NCBI RefSeq assembly: GCF_040581485.1
Contig: NC_090132.1
Span: 29,275,911 to 29,339,910, forward strand
Length of the DNA stretch: 64,000 nt
Direction of reading: 5' to 3'
Origin: Linepithema humile
Taxonomy: Eukaryota; Arthropoda; Insecta; Hymenoptera; Formicidae
A model generated the notes under the pieces. It saw nothing but the letters and a program-made list of their open reading frames with translations. It was not told where the DNA came from and searched no databases. A program made the position numbers and the translations under genes. How positions within the stretch are numbered: the first letter of the stretch is position 1; every line of letters starts with the position of its first letter. Shown piece by piece: positions 42,101 through 55,390 of this stretch.

Positions 42101-45100
42101 TAGTTTAATATATTTACGAATACAAGAAGATAATCAATATAGCTGAGATATATTGACAGCACATGTATAAGTTGACATTTGGAAACTTAAAAATCAAATC
42201 CTGACATTTTAGCTAACCCATCAGAGCAAAAAGCGTTAGGATGATAAATTTGCGAAACAAAAAAAAAAAAAAAATAATTTGGCCGAAAACATCCGCTGTC
42301 GATTATTAAATATTGACGTTGATCACGCAGGTGTGAAAAAAAAACAATCTCCTGTCATATGCAGATGGAGCGATTTGCAACATCAATCGTAGATTGGTGC
42401 GAGTGCTGCAAATCACGGATAATTTGCAGCTGTCGTTCAACAACGCGAAAAAATGGTGGTACGGAAAAATTTATACGCGCACTTCGGAAAGATAACGATT
42501 TGCGTTGCAGCTGAAAAAGTAATGACTCGTGCAGACGGTGCAAGTTACGGCAATCAGTAACAATCATCAGAGTTTTGGCGCCACATTAGCGCCAAATGCG
42601 ATGAAGTGTGCACTCGAACTATGTTGTAGTGCATAATTTTGCTATCTTGGAAAATGGACTTTAGTTAGTTTTTTTGCTAACTTTCTTTCATAGATATAAG
42701 TAGTTAGAGTTGAAGGGGGAAAAAGAGTTGCAGCAACAGTCGATGATGGAAATAAATATATAATCGACTTTCCCGGGAATATTTTAGAAAATTTTAAAGA
42801 AAAATAGAAATTGCATAGCATAATGATATAATAATATTTTACATACATTTGATAAATTGTATTTAAATGATTCAGAAAATACTTTCAGAAACATTACGAC
42901 AGATGTCACAAGGGAATGATAATTTTGATAATTTATTACCGCTTTTTCCATCTTCTTTTTCCATCTTTTTCAGCATTTTCTTATACATTTAGTTTCTACA
43001 TAGCTCGTCTTTTTATCGATGTTGACAATCTTCATGAAGCGTAACATTTCAAAATGCGAGTTTTACAAAAAATGAAAGAATAATGGAGTACACGCAAAGC
43101 ATCTGACACGATAAGCTTGATAATTAGTTTAAATAAAGGTTCAACGTGCAGAAGTGAGCAGACTGAATCATGAATCAGTGCAATCAGCGGCTGTCCTTTC
43201 ACAGTGTTAGGGACGAGCGAGAAAATGACGAAACACATCTGATCGACCCAGATCGCAATGTGGGACAGCCGTTAATAAATAATCGCACGCCGGCTTGTGC
43301 AGATGGATTCGTATCACCATCGATCGCGGCGCTTTATTATTTACGGTGTGATTCTAGAGCGGCGCACTTGCTAGCTCGCCCTTGCACGGGGCTGTTATCT
43401 ACGACAAGGACAAGCGAATCAAGTATCGCGACCATGTAGCGAATCTGCGTCACTTGAAAAGAGTTGTAACTTAGAGAGCCAAGATACAAATCAATAAATA
43501 GATAAGACGAAAGTGGTTTTTTTGATTATTGAAAGACATGGAAAAGACATTTGATTGCGCGAATGATGAGAAATAAAATAGGAAGAACTTAAACGAATCA
43601 ATCGTGGAGATTGTGTATCAAAGCACTGTTTGCAAAAATGTTTTTAATTTAATTTTTTTATATAAATAATTATGTAATGGACTGTAATTTGATTGGTAAA
43701 AAATTGTCGAAAGAAAGCTGCTTGTTGTTATCTTTATACTATCTTTTATCGATTTAATTAAATTGAATATTATTCTGTATTGATCTTTTATTTTAAGTGA
43801 AAAAAAAAAGATTTCCGTTATTACTTTTATTGTTAGATATTTATGTCTAAATTAGCTGCAGTTGTGGAATTCACACAATCTTCTTTCCTCCAAAATATTT
43901 AATTATTGCCTCCGTCAGCGAGCGGGTTGCTTGACTTTCGTGTCGCAAACTTAGTATGCGTGATAAGCATTGTTTCAGTTGCATGCTATGCGCTATCACA
44001 TTTTCCGACTTAACCACTGATCAGCTTCTTTTACAGGCAGAGTCGGCCACTTTCATACAGTTAACTTTTCTAAAGCCCGCATTTTTGTAAATTATACTTG
44101 ACAACGGTTAGATCGGTTTCATTAATATCGATGCAAAACAACTAGCAATTTAAAAGAAATTAACAAAAATTTATTCTAAAAATCTAATTTTTTATCATAT
44201 TTGAAATATCTCTCTTCAAAACATTAATATTATTTAATAAAAGAATAGACGAGAACCACTTTAGTTTCTTTTGAAAATTTTATTCATAAAAATTTAATCT
44301 TTATTCACGAATTAAATTTTCTTATAACGTATCTTGAAAAGAATTTTTTTTTAATTTATATATTCTTTGTCGTTTTTCAAATAAATTTTTAATTTACTAA
44401 TTAACGTTATGCTTGATCGTCTGTGAAAAATCTTGCTTGAAATGGCGATTTAAACACTTGTACGGAGATGAAAATCTCATGCCAGTAACCTTTGCGAGCG
44501 GGAATTATGTGCTATTCCTGAGTATTTTCATTATTTTTAATGATATGCAAAGTTGCACTTTTTACCGTCGCGTTGGCATTTATGTTACTGTAATATCTGT
44601 AGCATCTATAGTTACTTAATACGTTATATTAGCTAGAGGTATTGTAATTTTTACTACTGTGGCATTTAATTTTAATTTTCTATTTAGCCTTGAATTACAT
44701 TTTACGAATGGTAATTTTCTTTAAATTTTTTAAGAACATGCCTGTCGCAAGATTTAAAAGATAATGAGAAATATTTCAATAGAATTTATTTATTTGCTAG
44801 TCATTAATTATTATTATGATGAAATGTTGTTTATCACGATTAAACAGGAAAAAGGAAATCTCGATACTCCGGCAGAAAATATCTGTTTAATATATCCATG
44901 TGATAATCTCCCTCAATAGAAATTATAAATTAAACATAATTGCATTGATTTAAACATGTCGTGAAAAATATCGTATTTGTACGATTAAAATGACATACAT
45001 TTTTATAACGAGTAATATTATTTTGTTTGAAAACATTTTCCAAAAAGAAAAAGAGCAATTAGAACTTTTTATAACCTTGATTAGAAGCTAAACAGAATGT

Positions 45101-48100
45101 TTTGGGAATCGTCAAAATATTTTATTTGCAAACTAAACTTTGAGATATGGACAGTTTTTTAACTTTGAAGGATGGACTGTTTTTTTAAAATTTGTGAAGA
45201 ATTTATTTCGACTACATCATTTGTTTTCGGGAAATAAAATGTACAATTGAATTGAAATAGTGACACGAAATTCGTTAGCGAAAACGTGCTAACAAACTAC
45301 AGCGCCGGTGTAGGGAGCAATACAAATTTTTACGAAAATGTGTGACTTTATTACTTTGTTATTCGTACGCGAAAACACGACGAACTGACGAACAAATTTC
45401 GAAGGCAGAACGATGGTTTTGTTCTTAGCGTAACACTTTTTTTCACGCACGTCTTCGGCGTTCTCTGTAAATGTTTGACATGAAATAAATTTCAAAAACG
45501 TATACTGTATTATTTTAATGTTATATAAACAGTTGTAAAATTCATAACTTTTAGAGTTATCAAAGAGTATATAATTTTATTTTTATTTATACAGTTATAA
45601 AATAAATTGTTTATTTAAATGTACATTGTTTTATTGTGTTAAAAGCTTGATAAAAGAAAGAGAACAAACGCGAAACCATCACATTGATGGATGTTACAGA
45701 GTTTTATTGCCAGTTTTAGTTATTTTATAATAACATTTTCGGTTTAGTTATTATAAAATAATGGTTTTATAACAACTACACTGCAAAAGAATATTTCATT
45801 TTATATCGCTAAGTAGTGAAGACCAACATACATAAATTAATAACGATTTGTTAACTCTCTGTTAGATTTTATTTTTTTTAAATGACAAAGGTTACAAGTC
45901 AAACAAATTTAGTCATAAATAAAATACATGAAATATCTATAGCTATATGAGATGTTATCAAATAAAGTCGATTCACTTATTGTTAATTAACGTGCGATGA
46001 TGCACACTCGACTGTCACGGCACGTCGAACGGACGCGCGGTGATGCTACGGTGCGGGCGGACTAGAGAAAAGGAGGAAAAATGAACAAGCGCACAAATAT
46101 ACACATCGATATAGATATAGAAACGGGGCCGCATGCATAATGGATGCCGGCCGTTTATAAACCGCCGCCCGGTATACTGTCGGCGGTGGTTTTCTCACAA
46201 TCGAGTTCAATCTCTTCTCCTTCTTGTATCGTTACATCAATTCCGAAGTACGACGTTTACCTCGTCTCGAGTGGTTAGGCTAATTGTACATTCGTCTTGT
46301 TATGGCAAGGGGCGCCTGAATAAAACAATTTCGATGAAAGGTGAGGTGCTCCCTTCGCTGAGTAACGCAAATTTGCTCGCTCAAGTCGATGTTGGATTGA
46401 TTAAGCTGATGCAAAGGTTCGTTACGCTAATTGCAATTGGTTTTTGCAAAACTACCAATGTGCAGCCAATGCACTAATCGCTTTGAGAGAAAGAATTTAT
46501 TAGTTTGCAAGTTTCTTCAAAACGAAAGCTAGAAAATTAACAATTAAACTGGCGATTAAATTATTGCTTATGAAATGATTGCTTGCGTAGTGATGAAAAT
46601 TTCTAGAAAAACGCGCTGTTTTGAATGCTAAAAAGATTAAGTTAAAATAAAGAGAATTTGCATATTTTGACAATCACTTCGAAACAGTTTACCATTTATA
46701 ATAAAATTTGTGTTCAGATATTCGCTGTTATTTTAGTACATCAGATAAAAGATACGTGTGTCTTTACATAATCTATAAAAATCTTAAAATGTTTGTATAA
46801 GGACGATAAAATTTCTTGCCAGTCTCTCAGAATTTTTCGCAATGTTATAAATAAAAAGAAATTTTGTTAGTGTTTGATAATAGAGTTTGCTCTATTCTCT
46901 CATAAAAATTATTATTAATCTCGATTAATTCTCAACGGCTCGCAATTTAACGCAGGTGACATCGCTGACAGTGCTGCGTGACTATAGAAAGCGCAAATTT
47001 ACGTTAGCTGCAATACAACGGCATACAGCTATATAGACGACGTGGATTTACGTCGGACGCATGCAAAGTAGCTGCAACTATGCCTCTATCTGTTCTCGTG
47101 ACCATTCTCGATTAATTGTAAGATGGCGCGATGAATTTTCCGTTTCAGCGTATGCGGGATCCAACATTTCCAGAGAGCGGGACACAGGCATTTAAATTTA
47201 TTTCAAAGCACGTACTACGTGGTGGTGACGTTTTCCACGGTAGGCTACGGGGATTTCGTGCCGGACATTTGGCCTTCGCAGCTTTACATGGTCATCATGA
47301 TCTGCGTAGCGCTTATAGTGCTGCCAACGCAGGTGCGTATATTTTTCAAATACGTAGCTCGATGAAAGACATCGCTTAATTTAGTTGATCAAGTTCTAAT
47401 TTTTCCCCGACTTTTACAATTAGATTATAATAATTGATAATATCATACACACATATACATATGTGTACAATAAGTGACAGAATAGACGAATGAGATCTGA
47501 AGAATAATAAAGGTTTTAGAAAATATTGAAATAATCCTTTGTGACTGGTTTTATTAGTGTGGTTATGCGATATTTTTCTGCAAGAGAACTGAGGTGCCTA
47601 CAAAGCTCGCGTAAAGGTACTGCACTAAACTCGTATTCATCTCGTTTAATGCGAGTCAGCCGCGGTCGTTACAGTGATGTTCGCCTCATGGACTTCTTTT
47701 ATAGGCGTTATTTTCGAGTCATGCCACGAGAAGCTCGTAAATGTACCGAAACACGGCTCGTCTTAGCGACCATATTGCCGCACGGTTGACTCTCGCCGTT
47801 TTACGGATATTTATTATTCCGTTCAGCCGCCAAGAATATAACGCTTTTATTTCTCATGTAAGCAGCGAGAAGAGAGATTAAGTTTCACGCACGTTTCTGC
47901 GTGTCCATAAAAAAAAATCGGTGGTGTAAGGAATATTTGACGCACATTGTATTCAATAAAGGATGGAAATCATAAACGGGACCATTTTTTTCATTAATTT
48001 AAAAGCAACTTTTTCTTGATAAATGTTTCAGTTTAACTTGGGGATTGCTGTAAAATGACGGTCAAGGGATTGAATTAATTTTTGACAATTAGAATCAACA

Positions 48101-51100
48101 ATAAAATCTGATAAAAATTATTTATTATTCTCAAAAAGATTTAATGTGAGGTTCAAGTAGTTGGATAATATTGACAGTCAGGAAATCAGGAGAAATATAG
48201 AATATAAATTAAATCTAAGCTCTTTCAAGAATCGTTATTTTTAACATTATTCTTTCGTCTATTGCTAGCAGCATGAATATTGTCCGTTTTATTTTCTCAA
48301 ATCTAAAAACTTGGGATGCAACTTGGACACATATTTGCGCGTACATGTGCTGCAACCTCGCAAGAAAAAAAAACAGGGTAAATAATGGGGATACTGCATG
48401 TGCCAACAAAGATTTGTGTACTTTTCACGATGTGCGTTACCATGGCAACTTTTCTTTCGCACAATTGATCGTTGCTGGTACCAAGAAAACTTTGTACGAC
48501 AAACCTTCCACGTTACTATATGTCAGAGTCTCGTTAGCGATGCTATTTGAAAATTACTTTGCCTCATATCGCGTTACATATCGTGTGCTCCATATAGGAA
48601 ATGCACTTCTTTGAAGATACTTTCTATATTATTTATATATGTTATAATATTCTATATCTTATTACTGAAAATTTTTTTTCCATAAACTGAAAAACTTAAA
48701 ATACTTTTAAAAATTTAAAAACAATTTAACGTTTTTTAGAAAACGTACAGTAATAATCAGAGATACAGTAATCGCAGAGAAAGAGAGAATCAAATATCCG
48801 TTTTCGATCTGATTAATCGTTGAATTGGCTTAGCGCTTAATAAAGATTCGATTGACCAAAGAATATTACTAATTACACAAAGCGACAGGGGCAACTCGTG
48901 TCTACTCGTTGTCTGTTGACGTCGACTGATTGCGTAGCGTTCAACACGGAAGGCTTCGTTGATCGCTGTAATTTGTCTGTCAAATTGCCTGCCAATTGCA
49001 TACGAGATGCCAACTCGTGCTAGTCAATACGATGTGTCAACCCCTCTTCTCTTTGCGTCTGTCCTTTGCGTTTCTGCATTTGATTAAATTTTGCTTTGAA
49101 CGATGGAGCTATACGACCGTCGAAACAGCATAGACGTGTTAAAATTTATTCGATGTGAAAATGCCTATACTTTTGCACGATAAATTGCTGTTGCAATTCT
49201 GTTCAATTATATTTTCAGTGACAAAATGTGGTAAATGCGATTGAAATTTGCAAGTAAAATTTATAAAATTATCGTCAATAATTATATATATGTATATGTG
49301 TGTCTATGAGCCATTCATACGAATTATCAAAATACAATCAAATAGTTATATTTTTGTTAAGTAAAATATTTGCCATTTGTAAAAATTTTAATAACAACTG
49401 ATTAATCTGTACAAAATAACATTAAAAATATTATTTATATCTTATATAAAAAAATTTTATTCAAAAATAATAATTTCCATAAATGATAAAATTATTTTGT
49501 TCAGGGTTTTTCGATTTGTGAGAACGTGCCTCTTCATATTTAAATGCGAATTATATTTTTATTAAAATAAACCAATTTATTGATAAATATTTCATTTATC
49601 CAGTACTTTCGTGAACGAATATTGTGTTTCAATTAACCTCATTATATTTTACACAAGCAAGCAAATTAGCGGATAATCATTATCTCGTATTGGTTGCAGT
49701 TCGAACAGTTAGCTTTCACATGGATGGAGCGGCAGAAGTTAGGCGGCTCGTATTCGTCGCACAGAGCGCAGAGCGAGAAGCACGTGGTAGTTTGCAGTAC
49801 GACGTTGCAAGCCGACACCATCATGGACTTCCTAAATGAGTTTTACGCCCACCCTCTGCTGCAGGTTAGGCAACGAACAAATTACACCCTGCGCATATTT
49901 CACTTCGCTTTGCACCAGGAGACTTGTGATTTCATAAAAACTCTTTGTCGAGCTTCTGGTTGTTCATAGTTCAAGTTGATGTCGAGTTTAAATGTAATGT
50001 TGCGAGTTATTCAATACAATTTGCCGAAATCATCAATATACCGCTAATTGAACAAGATCGGAAATGCAATTATATTTATGAAAAGTGGTAATTTTAATTT
50101 CGACTTGATACAAGTTAATTAGGTACGAAAATAGACGGCAAACATATCGCTTGCGCGATTATAAAGATTGAAAGAGTTCCAGAAATACGAGAATATTAAT
50201 TAATTATAGATTTTATGTTTAATTATAGAGAGCTCCACAATTATAGATCTTGCGCCTGTTTATTTTGTCGTTATTAATATTAACGAGTGGGGATAATTTA
50301 AATACAGGACTATTACGTGGTGCTCTTGTCGCCAATGGAGCTTGATACTACGATGCGGATGATACTGCAAGTGCCGATCTGGGCGCAGAGAGTGATTTAC
50401 ATACAGGGTTCCTGCCTGAAGGACGGCGATCTCGCAAGAGCCAGGATGAACGAGGCGGAAGCCTGCTTTGTGCTGGCAGCGAGAAATTACGCCGATAAAA
50501 CCGCTGCTGACGAGCATACGATACTCAGGTCAGTGATCAACAGCGAAAACAGCTGGGCATGAGCGTTAACGAAGCTTATAATTACCGTTGTAAAATCAAT
50601 CAAATCTTTTCTCTTTAATAAACTTTCCCATTACGAGAATTGCAATCTCTCATATTCTTCGCGAAGACCTACTTTGCGAACCTCGGATCTCTCTCATTAT
50701 GTTACACTTTGAAGTTTAAATACGAGTTAAAATGTGTGCCGTTAATCTTAATCTTTTATGCTTCAAGTTTCAAGTTCATTTATAAAGCGCAATTTATCCT
50801 GCGGTATATTCCGCCGCTTGTAGCATCCGAGATATTAAACTTAAATAATCAGCTCTTTTTTGCGATTCGATAGTTCCGTTAAATTTTATATTGAAATGAA
50901 AAATTCGCAAATAGGAGATACGAAAAATCGAGTGCATTCTGAGCTTGCAACAAAACTTTTTTTTTAGGGACAGCATGGGATTGAGAACTAAATTTAAAGA
51001 GTATAAATTTTTTTCGTAACTTCTTGTTTGACAATAACATGACCATCCTAGGCAAATTTAAGCGCGTGTTGTTTTTATTTCATTCTGCGCTACGTTTAAT

Positions 51101-54100
51101 TCGAGCTTGAAAACGTATCCGACGTTTATGGAAGATTTAATTTGTTAATTCTAGATCGTGGGCGGTGAAAGATTTTGCGCCTAACGTTCCTCAGTACGTT
51201 CAAATCTTCCGTCCGGAAAACAAGCTGCACGTGAAATTTGCAGAGCACGTGGTATGCGAGGATGAGTTTAAGTACGCCCTTTTGGCGAACAATTGCACGT
51301 GTCCCGGTGCATCGACATTGGTCACCCTGTTGCTGCATACGTCCAGAGGACAGTAAGTTGTGGTTGAAATGTACCACAAAGCACTGTTACATAACAGATT
51401 TAGCAGTGTAGGACCACATACAGATTTTATTGCTTGCCACATTCACGTGGATTATTCTTATAATTTAATTTTTGTATATTTAAAGATTGAAAAGAGAGGA
51501 AAAGTTTTCAGTTGCGATATGTTTAATGAGATGCTAGAATATAATGCAAATAAATTATGTATTACCTTCGTTATTCTGTTTAATTGTAAATACGTTGATA
51601 AATTACACGAGGACGGAAGGATTCTAAATTGGGACTTTCCTCTTCGCAGAGAAGGTCAACAGTCGCAGGAGGAGTGGCACAGACTATATGGTAAATGTTC
51701 CGGCAACGAGATTTATCACATAATTCTCGGCGACTCTCGCTTTTTCGGGGAGTACGAGGGCAAGTCCTTCACCTACGCGTCCTTCCACAGTCACCGAAAG
51801 TACGGAGTCGCGCTTGTCGCAGTTAGACCGGCGGAGCTTCCGGAATTTTACGAGGACACGATCCTGCTAAATCCTGGTAATCTTACGGGTCACACTACCG
51901 GTTGTCTCTTTTCCTGACATCTTCAAGTGTTTTATTTTTAATAAATGAAAAAAGTCGATGTCGAAACAAATAATTTGTACAAAGTATTCCAAAAGTGGTG
52001 AGAAGAAATTAAAAAAAAATTGTAGTGGTTAAAAATATACGAAGAAGTCAACGCAGAATCTCGATTAAAGTACGAATTAAGTGCGGAGAAAAGTTGCAAG
52101 GCGTTGAATCTTGAACTCCTGTGCACAGGACCGCGGCACATAATGAAGAAGACGGACACGTGTTATTACATGAGCATCACCAAGGAGGAGAACTCCGCGT
52201 TCGTGGTCGCGAATAACCAAAGCGGCGTGGGCGAGGGCACGCAGGTGATCGTCGAAACGAAGACGGACGCGAGCAATGGAGCGACAACGAGCGCCGCGGC
52301 GACCAACACCACCGCGACGGCAATGAACTTCACGGGGATGATGTCGGCGACGACAACGGCGACGACGACCACCACGACGACGATATCGACCAGCTGCACC
52401 GGCGGAGGCGATGGGAATGGTACAGCAATCAGCAACGGTGCCGATGCGCACCAGCGATTTTCCAACAGTTGTAACGTTGCGCTGAGCGAAACATTGCGCA
52501 GGCAGGAGACCTGCACGGGGCCCCGTGCACAGGATCGACCGAACGGTCCCCAAGGTCACAGGGCCCCGTTGCCACCGCAGGTTATTTTGCAGGTCTTTCC
52601 TAGCACGCCCACACCAATCCAACACCACAACTTACTCGCATCCGATATCCACCGTGAGTGTCGCATGCGCCTCGCTGCTTCTTCTTTTTTAACTACTTTC
52701 TCTTCTTCTATGACTTCTTCTATTACTTCTCTCTTTTTCTCTCTCTCTCTCTTGTTTCAATTCAGCACGTTATTATTAGTCAGATCGCGCATACCAGAAA
52801 TTTGGATACCCCGACAAGTTTGGACAAATCATTAGATCAATCAATAGGTGAGGTTCGATAGGCTCAAATTCTGATTTCAGTAATCTTAGGCACAGATTCG
52901 CACGCATCGTGCGATCTGCGTAGACTTGATCGGTGTTTTTTAGTAATTAAATTTAAATATTTTATAATAATTTACGGATTTAATCATTTTGGAGCTCTTT
53001 GAAAACCAGTACGTTTATCTGAAATAAATCTTTCGATAATTCTTAAGTAAAGCTCTTATGTTAAAACCAAAACCTTAATACAAAAGGATTTCAGAGTGAA
53101 ACTACTGGATACAAAGAGTTAATGATGTAAAGTGAGCACTAAATTGCACTTAAAAATATTTTTAATTTATTATAACTTAAAGATATTTTTATATTTTTTA
53201 TTACTTTTTTTGACACATTTATTTGTTGCACTGGTAAATTTCAGTATAGTTAAATGTTGCTTAAAAAGTTATCCATAACGCTTATAATTGTTCAATATTT
53301 TAACCTCATTGCAACAAACATACACGTACACACACAGGACACAACGCTTCTCGGCTATATATATAAATGTAGAGTGTTAGTATATAATAATATAATTAAT
53401 ATAATAATAAATATTGCTCTCAGAAAAAGAAGGAACAATGGCAGTTTTTTATTGTTATTTTTATTTGTTTTATTGTTGTCAACTTTTTTAAATTTATTAA
53501 TTTAATATAGTATGATTTTTTTTGTTTAATATAATACTTCTGTTTCTCTCCAGAAGCTTATAAATTATTTAAAAAATTTAAACTATTTTAATGAAAATCT
53601 ACTATTGAATAGTCTAATTTCTAAGACGTTTATAATATAATATGATAAAAAACTAGCAAAAAGTTACACAAATTACATGTATTTACGTAATTTTAGTTTT
53701 GAAATATCTTCGCTTATGACTTTACTTCATCATTACTGCAAACTACTATTATATTATAAAGCGAAATTACGTGAAAGACCGAAGATAATAACATATATCG
53801 AATTATACTCGCGATTAAGTTTCCATATGCAGCGTTAACTAAAGATTAATCGTCTGAAACTCCGTTCCTTCCTTTTCACCTACGTCTTTCTCGCCGTAGT
53901 TTACGGCATAGTTACTTGCATGTCGCTTTATGCATGTAATCTGCGTATATTGCGTTACTGTTCATCGATCATCAACATTTCTTGATAAGTGCGGTTTCTG
54001 AATGAGAAACTGCAAAGTTGTACTAAAAAATATTATTTCTTATCCGCTCCATTGTGGATTTATTCTTGGCATTTGAATTATTCCACCATATAGATTTCGA

Positions 54101-55351
54101 TTGTGAGAGAACTGATATGATAATCTGAAATATTATTGTTTATACGACGCAATTTCGTAATTATATATTAATGAAAAAAAAGAAATTAATTAAAACGAAC
54201 AAGAATGGAGGTAAGTTACTTATCAAGTACTCAAAATATATAAACGTAAATCTGTACGTCGGTTATAAAAATATAAAATAACTAAAAGAAATAACATTTC
54301 TTCTTTCTCTATTGCAAATTGTTTCTGTTCCTCTTTGTTTTATGATACGATTGATACGTGACGGATTTACTTAATCGCATCACATACTTTCTCATTCATC
54401 ATTCATTTTGATAACATTCTCCTTTACGGCGATTCGCAACTTTGTAGGGCTAATCAATATCGCGAGGATCAATTACGATATTAGAATAACTTATCGCTGT
54501 TGACTTCTATGTGTTGCAGCGACTTATCTCGACCCAGGAGGATTCGGAGATTCACGGCAATGTCTGAAAGAGGGTGGATCGACACCGCAAACGCCAATCA
54601 CAGGAAATCACCTTGACGTGCCACGATCAATTGATCCAAATCCCAATCTGCTTAGTCCGGAAATTCTAACACAAAGGAGAGGTAAGTCGTAAACTCATGA
54701 TATCTTTGATAATACAATCATTTTTATACGAATTCCATATTTTTTCTGATAATAAAAATTATGCTAAATTCAATCCTTTATTAAATAATATGCGATATTC
54801 TATAGCTTATTATTTTATAAAAATAAAAATCTACTTTAGTTTTTAATGATAATCTTTCATGAAATTTAGAAATTTATGAAATACAGTTAAGTTGACAATG
54901 AAAAGAAATTTGTTTTATAGTCATGTGGAGTTTCAAAAACATTATCTATTATTTCGACATAATTTCGTTGAAAATTTACTTTCTTTATATGTTTGACATA
55001 CTTTTGTTCATATGTGTAAAGTAGGTTAAAGCGCTAATAACTAACTTTTCCAACGACTTTGACCGTCATCTCTGACGACTTTGAAAGTCGTTTCTAGAAA
55101 TAGATGCAACCTTTTGTCTTCTTGTTTATTAAGTATTAATATGTGCATCCTTGTAAAATTAAAAAATACAGCTCAATTGGTAAATTAGATGTGTATACCT
55201 GACAAGTGTGTCATCATATTGTGACTTAACTTACAGTCAACACGTCTATTTTCATTGAAAACATTTGCAAGTAAAAATTGGAGTACAAAGTCTTGTGATA
55301 ATAATAACTCAACTTTCGAAAAAATGTGACTTAACATAATATACTTCTAAA

Positions 55352-55390
<39 letters not shown>

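Larger units (their letters stand above)
39729..47148 (+). other. Intron 7 (about 7.4 kb)
   Basis: AT-rich intron lying between S5 and the pore exon. It contains an inverted pair of E2F-like sites (42574-42596), a GC-rich island with a TATA-like box and a hairpin (about 46005-46330), and a run of 18 A at about 42261-42276 within an A-rich patch. Open frames at 40159-40377, 43170-43439 and 46133-46477 resemble no known protein. Confidence 0.6.

Noticed and set aside
51360..51917. 185-codon frame running from intron 11 through exon 12 into intron 12
   Set aside because: Only 51650-51876 is supported by channel homology. Intron 11 has a stop directly after exon 11, and the flanking parts are AT-rich intron.
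52077..52628. 183-codon minus-strand open frame opposite exon 13
   Set aside because: It mirrors the GC-rich Thr/Ala codons of the real plus-strand exon, is full of Arg/Val runs from reverse-complemented triplets, and has no family resemblance.
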